In this document: piece after piece, positions 44,933-57,073 of the stretch | Numbering within the stretch: the stretch's first letter is position 1 | Layout: every line of letters starts with the position of its first letter | NCBI GenBank assembly: GCA_028095005.1 | Contig: CM051460.1 | Coordinates: forward strand, 61,729,676 to 61,793,675 | Direction of reading: 5' to 3' | DNA: 64,000 nucleotides | From: Rhynchospora pubera | Lineage: Eukaryota > Streptophyta > Magnoliopsida > Poales > Cyperaceae | Made by a program: the position numbers and the translations under genes | The notes under the pieces: model-generated | What the model was told of the DNA's origin: nothing | Databases searched by the model: none | What the model saw: the letters and a program-made list of their open reading frames with translations, nothing else

Positions 44933-46499
44933 TGTTGGTTAAACATTTTCTCTCGATTTGCCGATTTGCAAAACAACACCGAAACCCTTAAACTAACATC
45001 TCTTTTTAGTGCTTTATAGCTAGATTTATTGAAAAATGGATTAAAGCAAGTGTGACACTTAGTTTGGAGCTTCAAGAGATTGCTTTGGTCTAGTTAGAAT
45101 CATTAGTTAAGGTTTATTTAAACTCTAAACTAATCTCAATCAATTTGCTGGTAAAATGCTCAGTTTTTCTGTCCAGCGTCATACAACGCCAGTTGCCGTT
45201 ACACAACGCAGAGTTAATTCGCTCTTAAATTGCAAAATCTCTAACAAGGTTGGAACAGCGTTACACAACGCTCAGTAGCGTTGTGCAACGTTAGTTCATT
45301 TGCTTTTAAACCAGTTAAATCCATTATTTCCCCTTGTCAGAACGTTGTGCAACGCTAAGTAACGTTACACAATATTTTCGCTCCTATGTTGTGTAACGCT
45401 ATTCAGCGTTGTACAACGCAGTCTGAAGCAGGCGACTCTGCATTGCTCAGACATCGATCAGCATCGATGCTGCATGCATGCTGCCATGTTCCATGCATCG
45501 TAGCGTTGTGTAACGCTCTAAACTTCGCTCAGACATCGCTCAGTCGCTCTGGACGCGTAGTGCAACGCTGAATAGCGTTGTGCAACGGCTACGTTGTGTG
45601 ACGCCAGGCAGCGTCGTATGACGTTCTGACAATATTGTTTGAGTTTGTCAGTTCTGCCTTGATTTTTTTGTTGACTTCGTTGTGCAACGCTACCAAGCGT
45701 TACACAACGTTCTGACAAGTTCCAACGGAACTGTCGAGCTTCTGCTTTGGATTTTTGCTGAAGCGTTGTGCAACGCTATACAACGTTACACAACGCTCTG
45801 ACAACTCACAACGTTATTGTCTGTGACCGTTTGATTTTTCAATGGCTATTTCGGCGTTGTACAACGACATATAGCGTTGTATAACGGTAGAGTCTGTTTT
45901 GACTGGTTTTTGGAGCTGTTGGCGCCCTCTATATATATGGGGCCACTTGGAACTGTTTAGACACTTTTGAAACCTTTGAAACTCCTCCCTTTTTAGCTCC
46001 AACCAGTTAGACATTATTCTCTCTTGTGTTTGAGCATTATTTTAGCAAAATCATTGAGATTAGAGTGTGCAAACCAATCCACTAGTGTTAATTGCTAGAT
46101 TTGTTGAGTGATTTGGTTAGAGCCTCAATCCCTTGAGTGTTTGAGCTTGTTTAATTGAGTTAGGCCAATCCACCTTGAGAGTGATTGTAACAAGGTGATT
46201 TGGTTCGAATTTGTAGTCCCGTTCGTTGTGGAATTGAACGGAGCGCGCCCATTTCGAGGTTGCGGAACTCCCGGAGACGTACGACTAAGGCTAGCACTTC
46301 CTAGCGGGTCGGAACTCCGTAATATATCGCGTGTCACCTCTTTTCTTCTCTCTTTACTTTTCTTGCATTGTGAATTGCTTGTGCTTTGATTGTTTTTGTT
46401 AGACCAAGTTTGAATTGAACCAAATATTGACCATACCGGTTTAGAACTTTGCTTTTGTGCCTATTCACCCCCCTCTAGGCCTTTAAATTAGGGACAACA
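44933..46499 (+). repeat. 3' LTR
   Basis: Same length as the 5' LTR and about 99% identical by eye. It carries the same palindrome array (45170-45895) and TATA-like site. It is followed by the TSD CTTGC. Confidence 0.95.
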
Positions 46500-47446
46500 C
46501 TTGCCATCTCAGTTGTTGGCGGTTCTGAGTTGCTGTCTTTTTTATTGTCAGTCCACTGTTGGTGCAGTTTGTTTACTTCTTTTATCTTTTTTTTCGGCTT
46601 ATCCACATGCTTACCTTTCTGTTTTCTATTGCAGGTTGTTGAGCTTTCTTCTCTGGTGTGATTTTTCTTTGTTGCCTTCATTTCTGCTCAGCTATTGGAT
46701 TTTATTCAGGTTAGTTCTCAGCTTATTGTTGCATCTGTTTGTTCGTGTTACAAGTATTGAGACAGCTTGCTGCTTATCAAGCAAGATAGCAACAAGAAAT
46801 GATTTTTAAAAAATTGAGAGATTAATCTGACTGGTGGTGGTGAAAAATATTGTGTTTTTGCTTTCATTGACAGAAATCTTTTTAAAAAATTTAACAAATT
46901 ATTTTCTGGGTTAAAAATATTGTTTGGGTGAAAAATATTTTCTTTCATTAGTCTAACTTTTTATGTTATTTTTGGACCTTTTGTTCACCCAAATTAAACA
47001 CTTGCAATGTAGTGGTTGTATTTAACAGATTTATTTTTCCTTTTTCTTCTTATGTCGGGCATAAATTGATGCGCGAAGTCTACAGAAATTCAGCGAATAA
47101 ATGATCTGGTGGATCTTATAAGTAGTGCGAAGGTGAAGTATGGCGCCGATTATCTGATTTGATTGTCAAATTTGGTTAGGAGGCATATTAATTTCTATTT
47201 TTTTGCTTATAATTTTCTTACCAAGTTTATTATCATAGCTGGTAATAGTATAGTAGATTTTGTTAATGTTGACTGCTTTTACATTTTAATGTACATTATG
47301 TTTTTATAATGGTGTCTGCTGTCCAAGTCTAGAAAAGTTACAACATGTGCAACATAACTTTGCAAAATCTCATGTTGTATGTTTTGCAGAAAAACTTAAT
47401 TTAGCTAATGTAATTTTCTTTTTTGTGATTTTTCTGATGGAAATAG

Positions 47447-47610
47447 GAACTTCATTGATGTAGCGAATCACAAGGCTGATGGAGGCATCACTGCTCTTCA
47501 CATGACAACACTAAATGGGCATATTCAATGGATTCAATTGATATTAGATGTTGGCGATTCAATTTCGGAGGTGACAATACAAGATGGTACCACAAATTTG
47601 ATAGGTATTT
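47447..47610 (+). pseudogene. Ankyrin-repeat fragment resembling XBAT34/35-type RING-ankyrin E3 ligases
   Basis: One exon-sized frame reads RNFIDVANHKADGGITALHM, then TTLNGHIQWIQLILDVG and SEVTIQDGTTNLIG. The TALHxxxxNGHxxxIQLILD pattern is one ankyrin repeat. The DGTTxxLIG wording recalls plant XBAT34/35-type proteins. Expected conserved residues are altered (TPLHLAA has become TALHMTT) and no RING exon or further repeats are seen nearby, so this is probably a captured or decayed exon. The family assignment is from memory. Confidence 0.45.
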
Positions 47611-49794
47611 TTCTGTCTCTATGCATTATTTTTCTGTCTCAACAATGTGCACAATTTGGTAAATGAAGCCATAAAAGAGGTCTATACTGGCACGAGTTCT
47701 CCGCTGTGCAGCAGCTTGCCAGGACCCAGGATGAAGGTTTTGCTGCACTTTGACAATGATTTTTTTCAAGAGCGTCTGATAGGTTATGTCGGGTATTTGT
47801 AGCAGCACAGTAAGGGAATTTACGGATGTTATTTCTCCTTTTTTATTTTATTTTTTTAGCACTGGTTTTGAAGATGGTTACCAGGGGTATTTGCGGTATT
47901 AGGTAACTGTTTAAGGGAGAAGCTCTCCAAATTTTCTTAGAACTGGGAACTTTGTATGTTTCTACATTTTTATTAGTGCTGCCTAAGGGCTTTACTAAAA
48001 AAAAAAATCTGGCATTTTGTTATTCATTTCTTTTGTGACTTTATTTGAACAAATTCTTTCAATAATTGCTGAAAAAATGGTTTACAAAAACTATTTTGGG
48101 CTGGGCATTTATTCTGGTTTGCATCCTATAAAAAATCTGCATTTTGCATAAGGTTCATTTATATTGTTGTGTGCTCTTCTTTTTCTCACAGTGCTTCATT
48201 TTCTTCTTACTAATGCATTCTAATGATATTATCAGGTAAAGGAACCATTAGACTCTTCAGATTTCTGAGTAATCTAGGATAGGTGAATCAACCACCTGAA
48301 ATGTCATGGCTCAATTTTCTTGCTCATGTAACATTACCAAACTGCTACTTTCTTTTGGTTGTTTCCATAAGTTAATTCTAAAGCATCAAACTTTTACCGT
48401 TCTTTCACCAGTGCATACTCAAATCAAGAACATCAGATATGAGGTATAAAGATAAATGCTTTTTATTATGATCTCAAAACATTTAACCTATGAAGCTACT
48501 GATGAGTTGCATGTATGTGTTTGTGTGTGTGTGTATATATATGTGCTTATTTCAGAATTAGGATTTCATTTCTGCTACTTTTCATCCAATGCACCAGGGT
48601 TAATTTTGTACATATGTTCGATAACACCATCTCAGCTGATTTATTTATTGAGACCATTTTAGCTTGATGTTATTAATAGAAATCTATATCCTCTCAAACT
48701 TTTCTGCGATTATATATTACAAATGATATATTTTGTACTCTTTCTATGGAATTTGGTTACAGTTATTATCTTTCTCAAAGTTGGATATCTTCTTATTACT
48801 TCTTTATTGCTGTTGTTATAAAATCATTTCCCATTTGTTATCATATTTCAAAAACTTAAACCGTTACAGATAAAGCTATTTATACTTAGGATATAAACTT
48901 AAAAAAATTCATGCAATGTGATTCTAATGGTTAAAACCAAAACTGTTTTTTTTTTGCAAAAAAAAATAATAAATTAATATTACGGATGTTATTTCTCCTT
49001 CTTTATTATTTTCTCGATTTGAGTTTTAGTTGTTCAATTGAGTTCTAACTCATATAGGGTCAGACATCGTTTGGTTGTAGATTCGTTTTTTAAGGTTTTG
49101 ATTTAATTAAAAATTTTCTATCAAGTTTGGCCTCAGGTTTCTTCGGCGAACATTACAGAGAATGATTACAGTGGTTGCTAGAGGAAGAAGGAAAAACAAC
49201 TTTCAGGTATTTGTCGATTTTGATATTTTAAATGGTCTGGCAAATTGAATTTAGATAGGTCAGATTACTTTTTACTGATTTCCATTTATTTAGGAATCTC
49301 TTTAATCTCTTTTTGATACATGCCATCAGTCAAAAATCATATCCCTTTAGTATCTGGCATCTTCAAATGGAAAATATTTTTAACTTCTAAACTTATTAGT
49401 TCAGCTTGATATCAGATAATTATATATATATTTATGTATTTTACTTCTGTTTAACCTTCGTAAGGTTCAGTGCTTCAATTAGATGATGAGATGCATTGAT
49501 ACAAAATTAACTGTCTCGCAAAAATCTTTTGTTTTTAATTATGAACGTGTCAGTAGAGGAATCTAAAATAACTTATCCATGAACTGTTACATGTTCTTTT
49601 ACTCTTTTGTACTAAATTATTTTTTGTCAGCTATATCATATTTTTTCAGATAATTCTCAGATCAATTTCCTTCAGGGCTTGCTACCAGTGGCAAGCATTG
49701 TAATTTGGTATGTAAATTGAAGCATATTCTTTGTGATTTTTTTTCTTCTCTTTCCATTTTTGGTATAATTTTTCATACTCACTTTGTTGGATAT

Positions 49795-50058
49795 GGTCAG
49801 GAAACTACTCCCATGACTGTTCAAATTCATGCTTTGCTGTTGGCTTTGGGAGTGGTGTGTGGGAAAGGAATGGTGAGCTCTAAATTTTATACTGACTGTC
49901 TGCAGTTACAGAAGATTATTGAAGACATGATTCCTGTTGAGGATGCACCGTGCCAGTGTTTTCATGGTGTTGCCAAACTGGTGCAACTTATGAGGTGCAT
50001 TCGAATTTTCTGTGTAGACATTTGCCTAGAGACAAGAATCTGGATGCTCACAATTTAG
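49795..50058 (+). pseudogene. RNase H-like fragment, probably from a retroelement
   Basis: The frame reads ETTPMTVQIHALLLALGVVC, then KFYTDCLQLQKIIEDMIP. This matches the pattern of the plant RNase H-like (RVT_3) domain with ExxALLxAL and TDCLQL. Only about 70 residues are present and upstream catalytic parts are missing. Confidence 0.4.
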
Positions 50059-50770
50059 TTGATTATGCTAGTATTAATCGCATTTTATGTACTAATTTTA
50101 CTTTTTCTCTATGCCTAATTTATTCTTAATCTTGATTCGCGTGTTGTATAGCTGCCATGTACTCTCTTTGATATTTTTAATGAATTTTGCCCAAGGGATG
50201 TTGCTACAAATACACACACACACACACTACATTCCTGAAAATTTTCTCATTATTTAATGGCCTTAGTAGATGTTCCATGTCATGGTAATTATTACTGTAT
50301 TTTTTTGTACATTTTAGGTCAACTGCTCCCTATAGGCTCGCATGAATAGGCTATTAGTTTCTAAACTTTATATGAAGGTTTCAGGTCTGATCTTTGTTGT
50401 TTATTTTTCTTTTTTTTCTATGTTTTATCCCCTCATCTAAAAATATTATTTTCTAAATTTAATTTTTTCATATTATTTATTTTTTTCGGACACAATTATC
50501 TTATATAACAATTTTTACTTCTATTGTAAGAGACACGCTCACAATAGCTATATGTGGTGAAAATAGGTCGCGCAACGCGCGACGCACCTACTAGTATATA
50601 TTGAAGTACAGCGTACTTGGTAAAAAGAAACTCTCAAAGCCTCTCTAATTCATGAAATTCTTTATTTATTTATAGCTTTAAAAATAATTTAAATATTATC
50701 TAACCAAACTAACCCTTCCAAATAAGTTTCATCTCCCTCTCCAACGATACCAACAAAGGTTCTTCATTGT

Positions 50771-50926
50771 GGGTGCGTTTGGATCATTGGAAGAAAGAAG
50801 AAGAAGAATGAAGAAGAAAAAAAAAATTATAAACAATCCAAACTCTTCACAAAATTACACACTTCCCAATACTTCTTCCCACTTCTTCCCTTCTTCCCTT
50901 CTTCCCACACCTATCCAAACGCACCC
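50771..50926. mobile_element. hAT-like MITE with perfect 14-bp TIR
   Basis: GGGTGCGTTTGGAT at the left end and ATCCAAACGCACCC at the right are exact inverted repeats. Subterminal AGAAGAAGAATGAAGAAG pairs with CTTCTTCCCACTTCTTCC. It is related to the element at 31165-31299. No clear target-site duplication is seen. Confidence 0.8.
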
Positions 50927-53535
50927 TGTGTTACAGCTTTGCTCTGTTCCCTATTCTTTAAATTGTGGAGTACACGGTTGCTCCACATCATCTCCAATTC
51001 TCCATCCCAACATTATTTACCCAACAAATTTAGTTGGAGTGGATAACACCAATTCAAGAAAAATGATTTTGGTCACGTAGAGTAAGCATATTAAGATCTA
51101 TTTATTTTCTTTAAACAATTTCTGGTAATGAATTAAATTAATTCCAGATTTCGCCATTATGGACTTTTTTCATGCATATATCTCGCAATTATTCAATTAT
51201 ATGAATTTGTAAACATATAGCTCCACGAAAATGAATTCCCTTTCCATTATATAATGCGATATTGGCTAATTATCCTTATTCAAGGAGTCCCGCATATGAC
51301 CAATAAATATTTTGATTAATTTTCCTTGCTCTGGTATCGGCGGAGAGGGAGATGAAACATCTTTGCCAAGAGGGAGGATAATTTTGTCAGAAAGATTACA
51401 AGGTATATATGTAATGAAACATAATTAGGAAGGGTTAGTTCTAATTATAAATATTACAAGGGGTTACGTCTGGATAGAAAGATTTCAGGAATTATATCAA
51501 ACTTAATTTCCTTAGTTTTATATCATTTTACTGTTTTCCACTTCTTATTTCGACGGACAAGGCCAGGGAAACTATTTATGGCCGTTGCTGCGTTCCATCA
51601 TATAATACCGAGTAAATGAACTAAAAAAAAAAGTCAAAATGTACTTGACTTTTGTCACTCTTTTGACAACAGGGCTGCAAACGAAAGCGAATTTCATCTT
51701 TATTTCGTTTCGTTTCGCTCTAGCAAAAAGGTTAATGAAACAAAATTTAGTTTCATCTGGTTTAACGAAACAATGAAACGATTTCGTCGTTGTGTAAATC
51801 ACAAAAATTACGTAATTTCAACCATTTCGTCACTGCAAAACAATTAACGAAATTGAAATTAATTTCTCCACCGAAACGAAACGATTAACGAAACACTCTA
51901 GTTTCATCGTCGTTTTGACGCCCCTAACAATAACTCCGGTCATTGCTCAACTTAAGAAGAGAATTCTAATATTAAGTAGCTCAAACATCCTGAATTAATA
52001 ATATATATAGGGCATTAAAAGAAAGCAAACATATAAATTAATTGTATTATTCTTAGGGTAGGGATATATTGACATCAAATGGAAATGTTGTTCTATATGA
52101 ATTTGTTTTAGGTAAAAATACCACATTTAGATGTATGACGCATATAATATTTTCTTTGAATTTGAAAAGAAAGACAGAATGCAAAGAAGTAGACAGAAAA
52201 ATAAAATGGGGACGATACGAAAAGTATATGGACTGCGACGAAACTATAAATTAATTTTCTGAATAATATATGCAAACATAAATGTTATATCCATAGTGGA
52301 GCTTGAATATACATGCAAAAGTTGTATATTTGATCGCATTGACATATATATGTTGTGCGGCCATTTATTAGCTACCCTCAACATGCCCATGAGAAGTACA
52401 TGTATTTGTATACGCATAATTATAAATGATATATAAAACATATAAGACGCATAAAAAAATCCCATTTGTGTATATCCGCAGACAGTATAAATGTACATGG
52501 CTAATTACACCGCATTTTGGATTAATTAATGAGGTAGAGAAATACATTCTAAAAGTCTCACTAATACATAAGCGTGTTAATCCGGTATGATGTGAACAAG
52601 CTAACAGTCGTATGGAGAGGTTAGGGGTTGAGAGTTAAGACAAGACACCTTAAGGTTCAATGTTTCCATCTTTTATTTTAATGTTAATCGGTTGTTTATC
52701 TAATTTTTGTTGGAAATATTGAAATGGAGGAAGGGTTGAGATTGATAGGTTTAGACGTGAGACCAAACGATCGAGTAATGTAATTGTTCAGATTTCAGAC
52801 CAAAACAAAACAAAATCCCTCAAGGCACGAAAGCAAAGGCACCCGGTTCCCACCACCGCAAACCTCTCTCGTAAAATTAAAAGAGCCTCTTTCCCTGCAA
52901 TGTGTACAATTCCATTGCTTGGTCATGTAAAAAACTTCAAGAATACGTCCAATTCAATTTTCTTTTTGAAGTATGGGCGTGTATATACACTTTTTTATGT
53001 TACAAATATGATAAGAAATTAAGAATAGATACATAAAATGTTTATTTTGAAAAGTATTCATATCAGTTATGCAATAAATTGATCGTTAATGTGAAACTAA
53101 TCAATGTAAATGCACCTTAGTTAAATAAATTGATTGTTAAAGGTAGAATTGCAGTGAAATTAAGTGTGGAGGCGCATGTTTTTCTCTCTATTTATATATA
53201 TATTAATTTTAATATGGGAAGCCATGACATATATTGACATGCCATCCTATCCTCCCATGTGGCATGTGGGTCATCGGATGCATGTGCGCTCATGTGGTGG
53301 TTTGATGGTTTCTCCTCTCCTGACCCCACCAGGCCACCACCCCACTTCTCCAACCCCTCATTTCTCCTCCTGGATTTTATGTGGCAGATACTCGGCATCC
53401 TTTCCGTTGATACCCATGGGGACCCTGGTGATGGCGAGAGAGAGAGAGGCGCATGAGATCCGGACTGCATGGTTGCAAATAGAAGGGAAAGGACCCTTGA
53501 TTCCCACGTCTCTCTCCACCTTTAACAAATATTCT
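50927..53535. other. Intergenic DNA, no gene seen
   Basis: AT-rich sequence. A short palindromic patch at about 51668-51906 is treated separately. GA-rich sequence occurs near 53435. ORFs here are short and unremarkable. Confidence 0.45.
51668..51906. mobile_element. Possible hAT-like MITE rich in TTTCGT motifs
   Basis: The ends AGGGCTGCAAACGA and TTTTGACGCCCCT form an imperfect inverted repeat. The interior alternates TTTCGTTTCGTTTCG with CGAAACGAAACG. There is no coding capacity and no TSD is visible. Confidence 0.4.
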
Positions 53536-53794
53536 TTCTTTCTTGGGAAAATTTTTTCTGTACCCCTCAGAATTGAGGAAATACTGGATTTGCCCCCCGA
53601 AAGTTCAATCTCCTGATAATGCCCCCTCGAACTTGAGACGCCTTCTGTATTTGCCCCTCTACCATATTTTCTAATATAAATAAGATTAAAATAATCAAAT
53701 TAAAAATTCTTGACCCTTTTGCCCTTAATCGAATTTGAAATCATTCGAAGAGCATACCCAGTCGATCGGATCGATTCGCTTTTCTTCAACTCGT

Positions 53795-53950
53795 TTCTCT
53801 CTCGCCAACTGAAACCAGACCGTAGATACTGATCTATCTCCTCTCACCACCCATCTCATTTGTTCTCTCTCGCCGACTGAGACCAGACCCGAACATCTCT
53901 TCTCTGTCTTCATCTCATCTCTTCTCTCGCCGACTGGGACCAGACCCAGA
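53795..53950. repeat. Three degenerate tandem copies of a CTCTCTCGCCGACTGAGACC block
   Basis: Copies begin near 53798, 53862 and 53922, about 60 bp apart, just inside the left TIR of the Pack-MULE. A related purine-rich series (GAGACGGATTCCATG and AATTCGTGCGAGAGA units) lies at 56430-56680. Confidence 0.6.
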
Positions 53951-54071
53951 CCGCCCTCCGTCAGCTTGCCTCTCTCTGCAATGAATCGTCGTTCGAATAT
54001 CAGAGTCATCGCATTCAGTGTCGTCGGGCGTCGCACCCCAGCCAAGCCGAAGGGAAGAGTTGCCTCTTGTG

Positions 54072-54161
54072 CCAGGCCCTTACTGTGGTGTTGCCGTTAA
54101 GTGGTTTGAGAGCAGGACTGAACACAATCCAGGGAGAATATTCTATAAAAGTGTCAACAAG
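54072..54161 (+). pseudogene. Captured GRF zinc-finger fragment
   Basis: One frame reads PGPYCGVAVKWFESRTEHN then PGRIFYKSVNK and ends at a GTAATC splice-donor-like site. The pattern CGxxxxxxxSRTxxNPGRxFY is the zf-GRF domain. The Cys normally following FYK is Ser, so the metal site is incomplete. It is probably one exon copied by the surrounding MULE. Confidence 0.65.
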
Positions 54162-54661
54162 GTAATCCAGTGAACTCCTGATTCTGTTTGTTTATAGGTT
54201 GTTAATCTCATAGAGGCTCCTCTTCCCATTGATGTTTCATTTTTGGAGCTCGAAAAACAATTGAATTCTGACTACTGTATGTGAGATTTTATTATCTTCA
54301 ATGTGAAAAAATTAGGATTTTGATGTAACTGTTAGGATTAATTCAGTAGTGTTTGTAGCCTTTCCATGGATTTTGTTTCTGATCTCTGAATGTATGTGCC
54401 GAATTATGCTATTTCAGCATGAGAATAAGAGCACAGGAGATGGGTAAATGAGAATTATACTGCTCTTTTTAGTTGACAATAACAGCACAGGTGACAGATA
54501 AATGAGAAAAACTATACAATTTGAAGTTCATGACTGACTGAGGTAGTTATGACTGATGGTTTAGATGTAAATCAATTCATTTTAGATTGTATAGATGAAG
54601 TGAAGATTACATTAGAAGGGAATTAAATCTATTCACCGGCGCTCATGAGTATGTGACTCAG

Positions 54662-55063
54662 GTGCGGTTTCATATCATACCAGATCAGCTCTTCTCACAT
54701 GAGGATTTGATGAAGTTGCCGACAGGTACGGTGTTTCCAACTCTGGTTCAAGGACAGCACTTGGTAGTGACTCATGGTGTGGGACCTGGTAAGGTCGGTC
54801 CTGTTGGATCGGGTTTGTTCAGCTTGAACAATGTGCCGGTTAAGGATCCTGATGTGGTGCTTAACACCCGTGTGGGCGGTACACGGTCTGGTCGTACCAT
54901 TTTCCAGACTGTATCTTTCTGGTGCCATGCAAGGGTTGGTACTGGTGAGTGTGACAACATGGCGATGGCTGCCGGACCACTCATGGGGCCAGTAGCAGCA
55001 CTGGCTGAGGCAGCGGACACGGCTCGGGTAAGGCCTATGGTATTTGGAGATGATGGTATTTAG
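54662..55063 (+). pseudogene. Captured fasciclin (FAS1) domain fragment with frameshift
   Basis: An AG acceptor (ATGTGACTCAG) precedes VRFHIIPDQLFSHEDLMKL, then PTGTVFPTLVQGQHLVVT, NNVPVKDPDVVLNTRV. This is the second half of a plant FAS1 domain (YH motif to the late VHG motif). Near 54875 the expected AVHGLVVPFSRL continues in the next frame, so one shift has broken it. FAS1 proteins are cell-surface adhesion/arabinogalactan proteins. The first half of the domain, signal peptide and GPI signal are missing, consistent with an exon captured by the MULE. Confidence 0.7.
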
Positions 55064-57073
55064 GTCATTTCAGATTTAGGTCAATAAAAGATCTGTGTCA
55101 ATGGTTTTTGACAACTGCAGTACTTTTAGGTTTTGTTAGGTAGAAATAATTGGAAGTGTGATTGATGCTAAGAAATGGTGATTAGTGTGCTACTTGTCAG
55201 GTCTCTGTGCATGAAGAGTTTCTTGTAAAAATACAAAAACTAATATGTCAGTTGATTAGTTGATGTCTGTTGATTAGTCTCTCTTTTCTATTTGATGTCT
55301 GTTGATTAGTCTTATTGATATATTGTTCACTGTTTAGGATCCAAGTGTACTGAGAATTTCAGCTCTATACGAAAGGTTCTTGTTTGACTAATATGCTTAT
55401 TTTAAAATTACAACATCTCGTAATCATACGATTTCAATATTCATGGTCTCAAACGATTAGATGATGTTGCTACCGTTTATTTTAGAGAAAATTGAACTCT
55501 TGTTTCATCATATATAGAGCACGTTTTAATTTTGAGATTTAGCTCTCTCAGCAAACTTATAAAACCTAAAATGTACTGATCCCGCATATGCAACAAAACC
55601 AAAACAAGAGAAACATAAATTAAAGTTAAATATCATATATCGAAATGGAGCACTTTCAGCACGATAGTAAAAATAGAACAGTATTTCTAATTGAAATGCC
55701 AATATTCCAGGATAAACAGTACAGTACAGAAAATAGCATTACAAGCATCCATCAAATGTATTTGCATCTCTGGACATACTACAATTAATAGCTAAGCATT
55801 ACAACAACCATCAATTGTATTTGCTTCTCTCAAATTAGACCCTAATAGCGTTGCACAAAAATGATGCTTCTCTCAAATCAACCCTGCTAGCATTACACAA
55901 AATGATGCCTCTCTCAAATCAACCCTGCTTCTCAGATGGACCACATACTACTTTTTTAAATGCCATTCTCTTTCTGCAAAAACATGGTTTAAATTATAGA
56001 GTAATTAGTATTACAGATCAGATATTTTATTTAGAGTTATTACAGAGCAGATATTTCAATTGTACTTATATAAAATATCTTTTTCTAGTTCTATTCCCTT
56101 CTTGGAGTTATATTTCGATAATACTTAGAGTTATTACAGTACCAAAACAGTAACAACACAGTAAGCACCTTAAAATTTCCCTTTAATTTTTTATGCAGTC
56201 CGACAGCACAAACGTAATACCATTGGTAAGGTAATAATTGAACAATGTTGAAATTCTTATGTGTAACTCTAATATGTCCATTTACAGATGTGAAAAAAGG
56301 CATTACGGGACCAGGCTAGAAATCTAGAATCCTATGTAGCATTACAGCCTTACAGGTGGTAAAAGTAAAAATTGAACAGTGTTGATAATTTAATTTTTCT
56401 TTCTGCGTTCTACATGGCATAGAAGGAAGCAAGCAATTCGTGCGAGAGAGAAAAAGACCAGCGAAAAATACAATCAAGCAATTCATGCCAGAGACGGATT
56501 CCATGTGAGGGATGAATATAAGCAAGCTATTGATCAAAGACGAACCTGTTTTGTGCGATGGAGACGGATTCCATGCGAGGGAGGAGTACCAATTCGTGCG
56601 AGAGATAGAGAAAGACCAGTGATTCGTGCCGGAGAGAAGGATGGAATAACGGAGAGAAGCGAATCGTGCCAGAGAGCGGAGGTTTGTGCAGGATTTAGGG
56701 AGAGGAGAGGAGAGGAAAGGAAGGATTGTGTTTGTGTTTTGGTCAGCAAGAAGGGTTCACGATTGAAGCTTTTCTCCCTGGTGGTTTGATCGAGAGGAGA
56801 GGAGAGACAGAAGAACTAGGGTTCTGGCGCGTGAGAGAGAGCGAATGGGTTTAGTCCGGATCGAATGAGTTAAAATTCGATCAAGGGTAAAAAGGTCCAA
56901 AATTTTTAATTTTATTATTTTAATCTTATTTATATTAGAAAATATGGCAGAGGGGCAAATACAGAAGGCGTCCTAAATTCGGAGGGGCATAATAAGGAGT
57001 TTGAACTTTCAGGGGGCAAATTATGTATTTCTTCAGTTCTGAGGGGTATAGAAAAAATTTTCCCTTCTTTCTT

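Larger units (their letters stand above)
34801..46499 (+). mobile_element. Complete Ty1/copia LTR retrotransposon of Sirevirus type, 11.7 kb
   Basis: Two LTRs of exactly 1567 bp (34801-36367, 44933-46499) begin TGTTGG and end CAACA. The target-site duplication CTTGC lies at 34796-34800 and 46500-46504. A tRNA-iMet primer-binding site, gag, pol in the order protease-integrase-RT-RNase H, a third ORF after pol and several polypurine tracts are all present. Large size, large gag, the extra ORF and palindrome-rich LTRs point to the Sirevirus lineage. By eye the LTRs differ at about 18 positions without length change, so the insertion is recent. All three ORFs are uninterrupted, so it may be autonomous, except that pol has no ATG of its own. 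Confidence 0.95.
46505..50770. other. Intergenic DNA with decayed gene and TE fragments
   Basis: T-rich, intron-like sequence. It holds an ankyrin-like fragment at 47447-47610 and an RNase H-like fragment at 49795-50058, each described separately, plus small CA and TA repeats (50215, 48520). Nothing else codes convincingly. Confidence 0.5.
53545..57064. mobile_element. Pack-MULE-like element, 3.5 kb, with about 195-bp TIRs
   Basis: Left 53545-53740 and right 56870-57064 are inverted repeats with about 85-90% identity by eye, starting GGGAAAATTTTTTCTRTACC and including CGCCTTCTGTATTTGCCCC and CATATTTTCTAATATAAATA. The flanks carry a perfect 9-bp repeat TTCTTTCTT (53536-53544, 57065-57073); 9 bp is the Mutator-superfamily length, although this one lies in TTTC-rich DNA. 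No transposase is seen. The interior contains a GRF zinc-finger fragment and a fasciclin-domain fragment, the mark of a Pack-MULE. CT-rich and GA-rich repeated blocks sit just inside both TIRs. Confidence 0.85.

Noticed and set aside
44785..45075. Minus-strand ORFs repeated at both LTRs (also 34659-34943, 35386-35586, 45518-45718)
   Set aside because: Duplicated only because they lie in the LTRs; content derives from the palindrome array and U3 sequence, with no protein motif.
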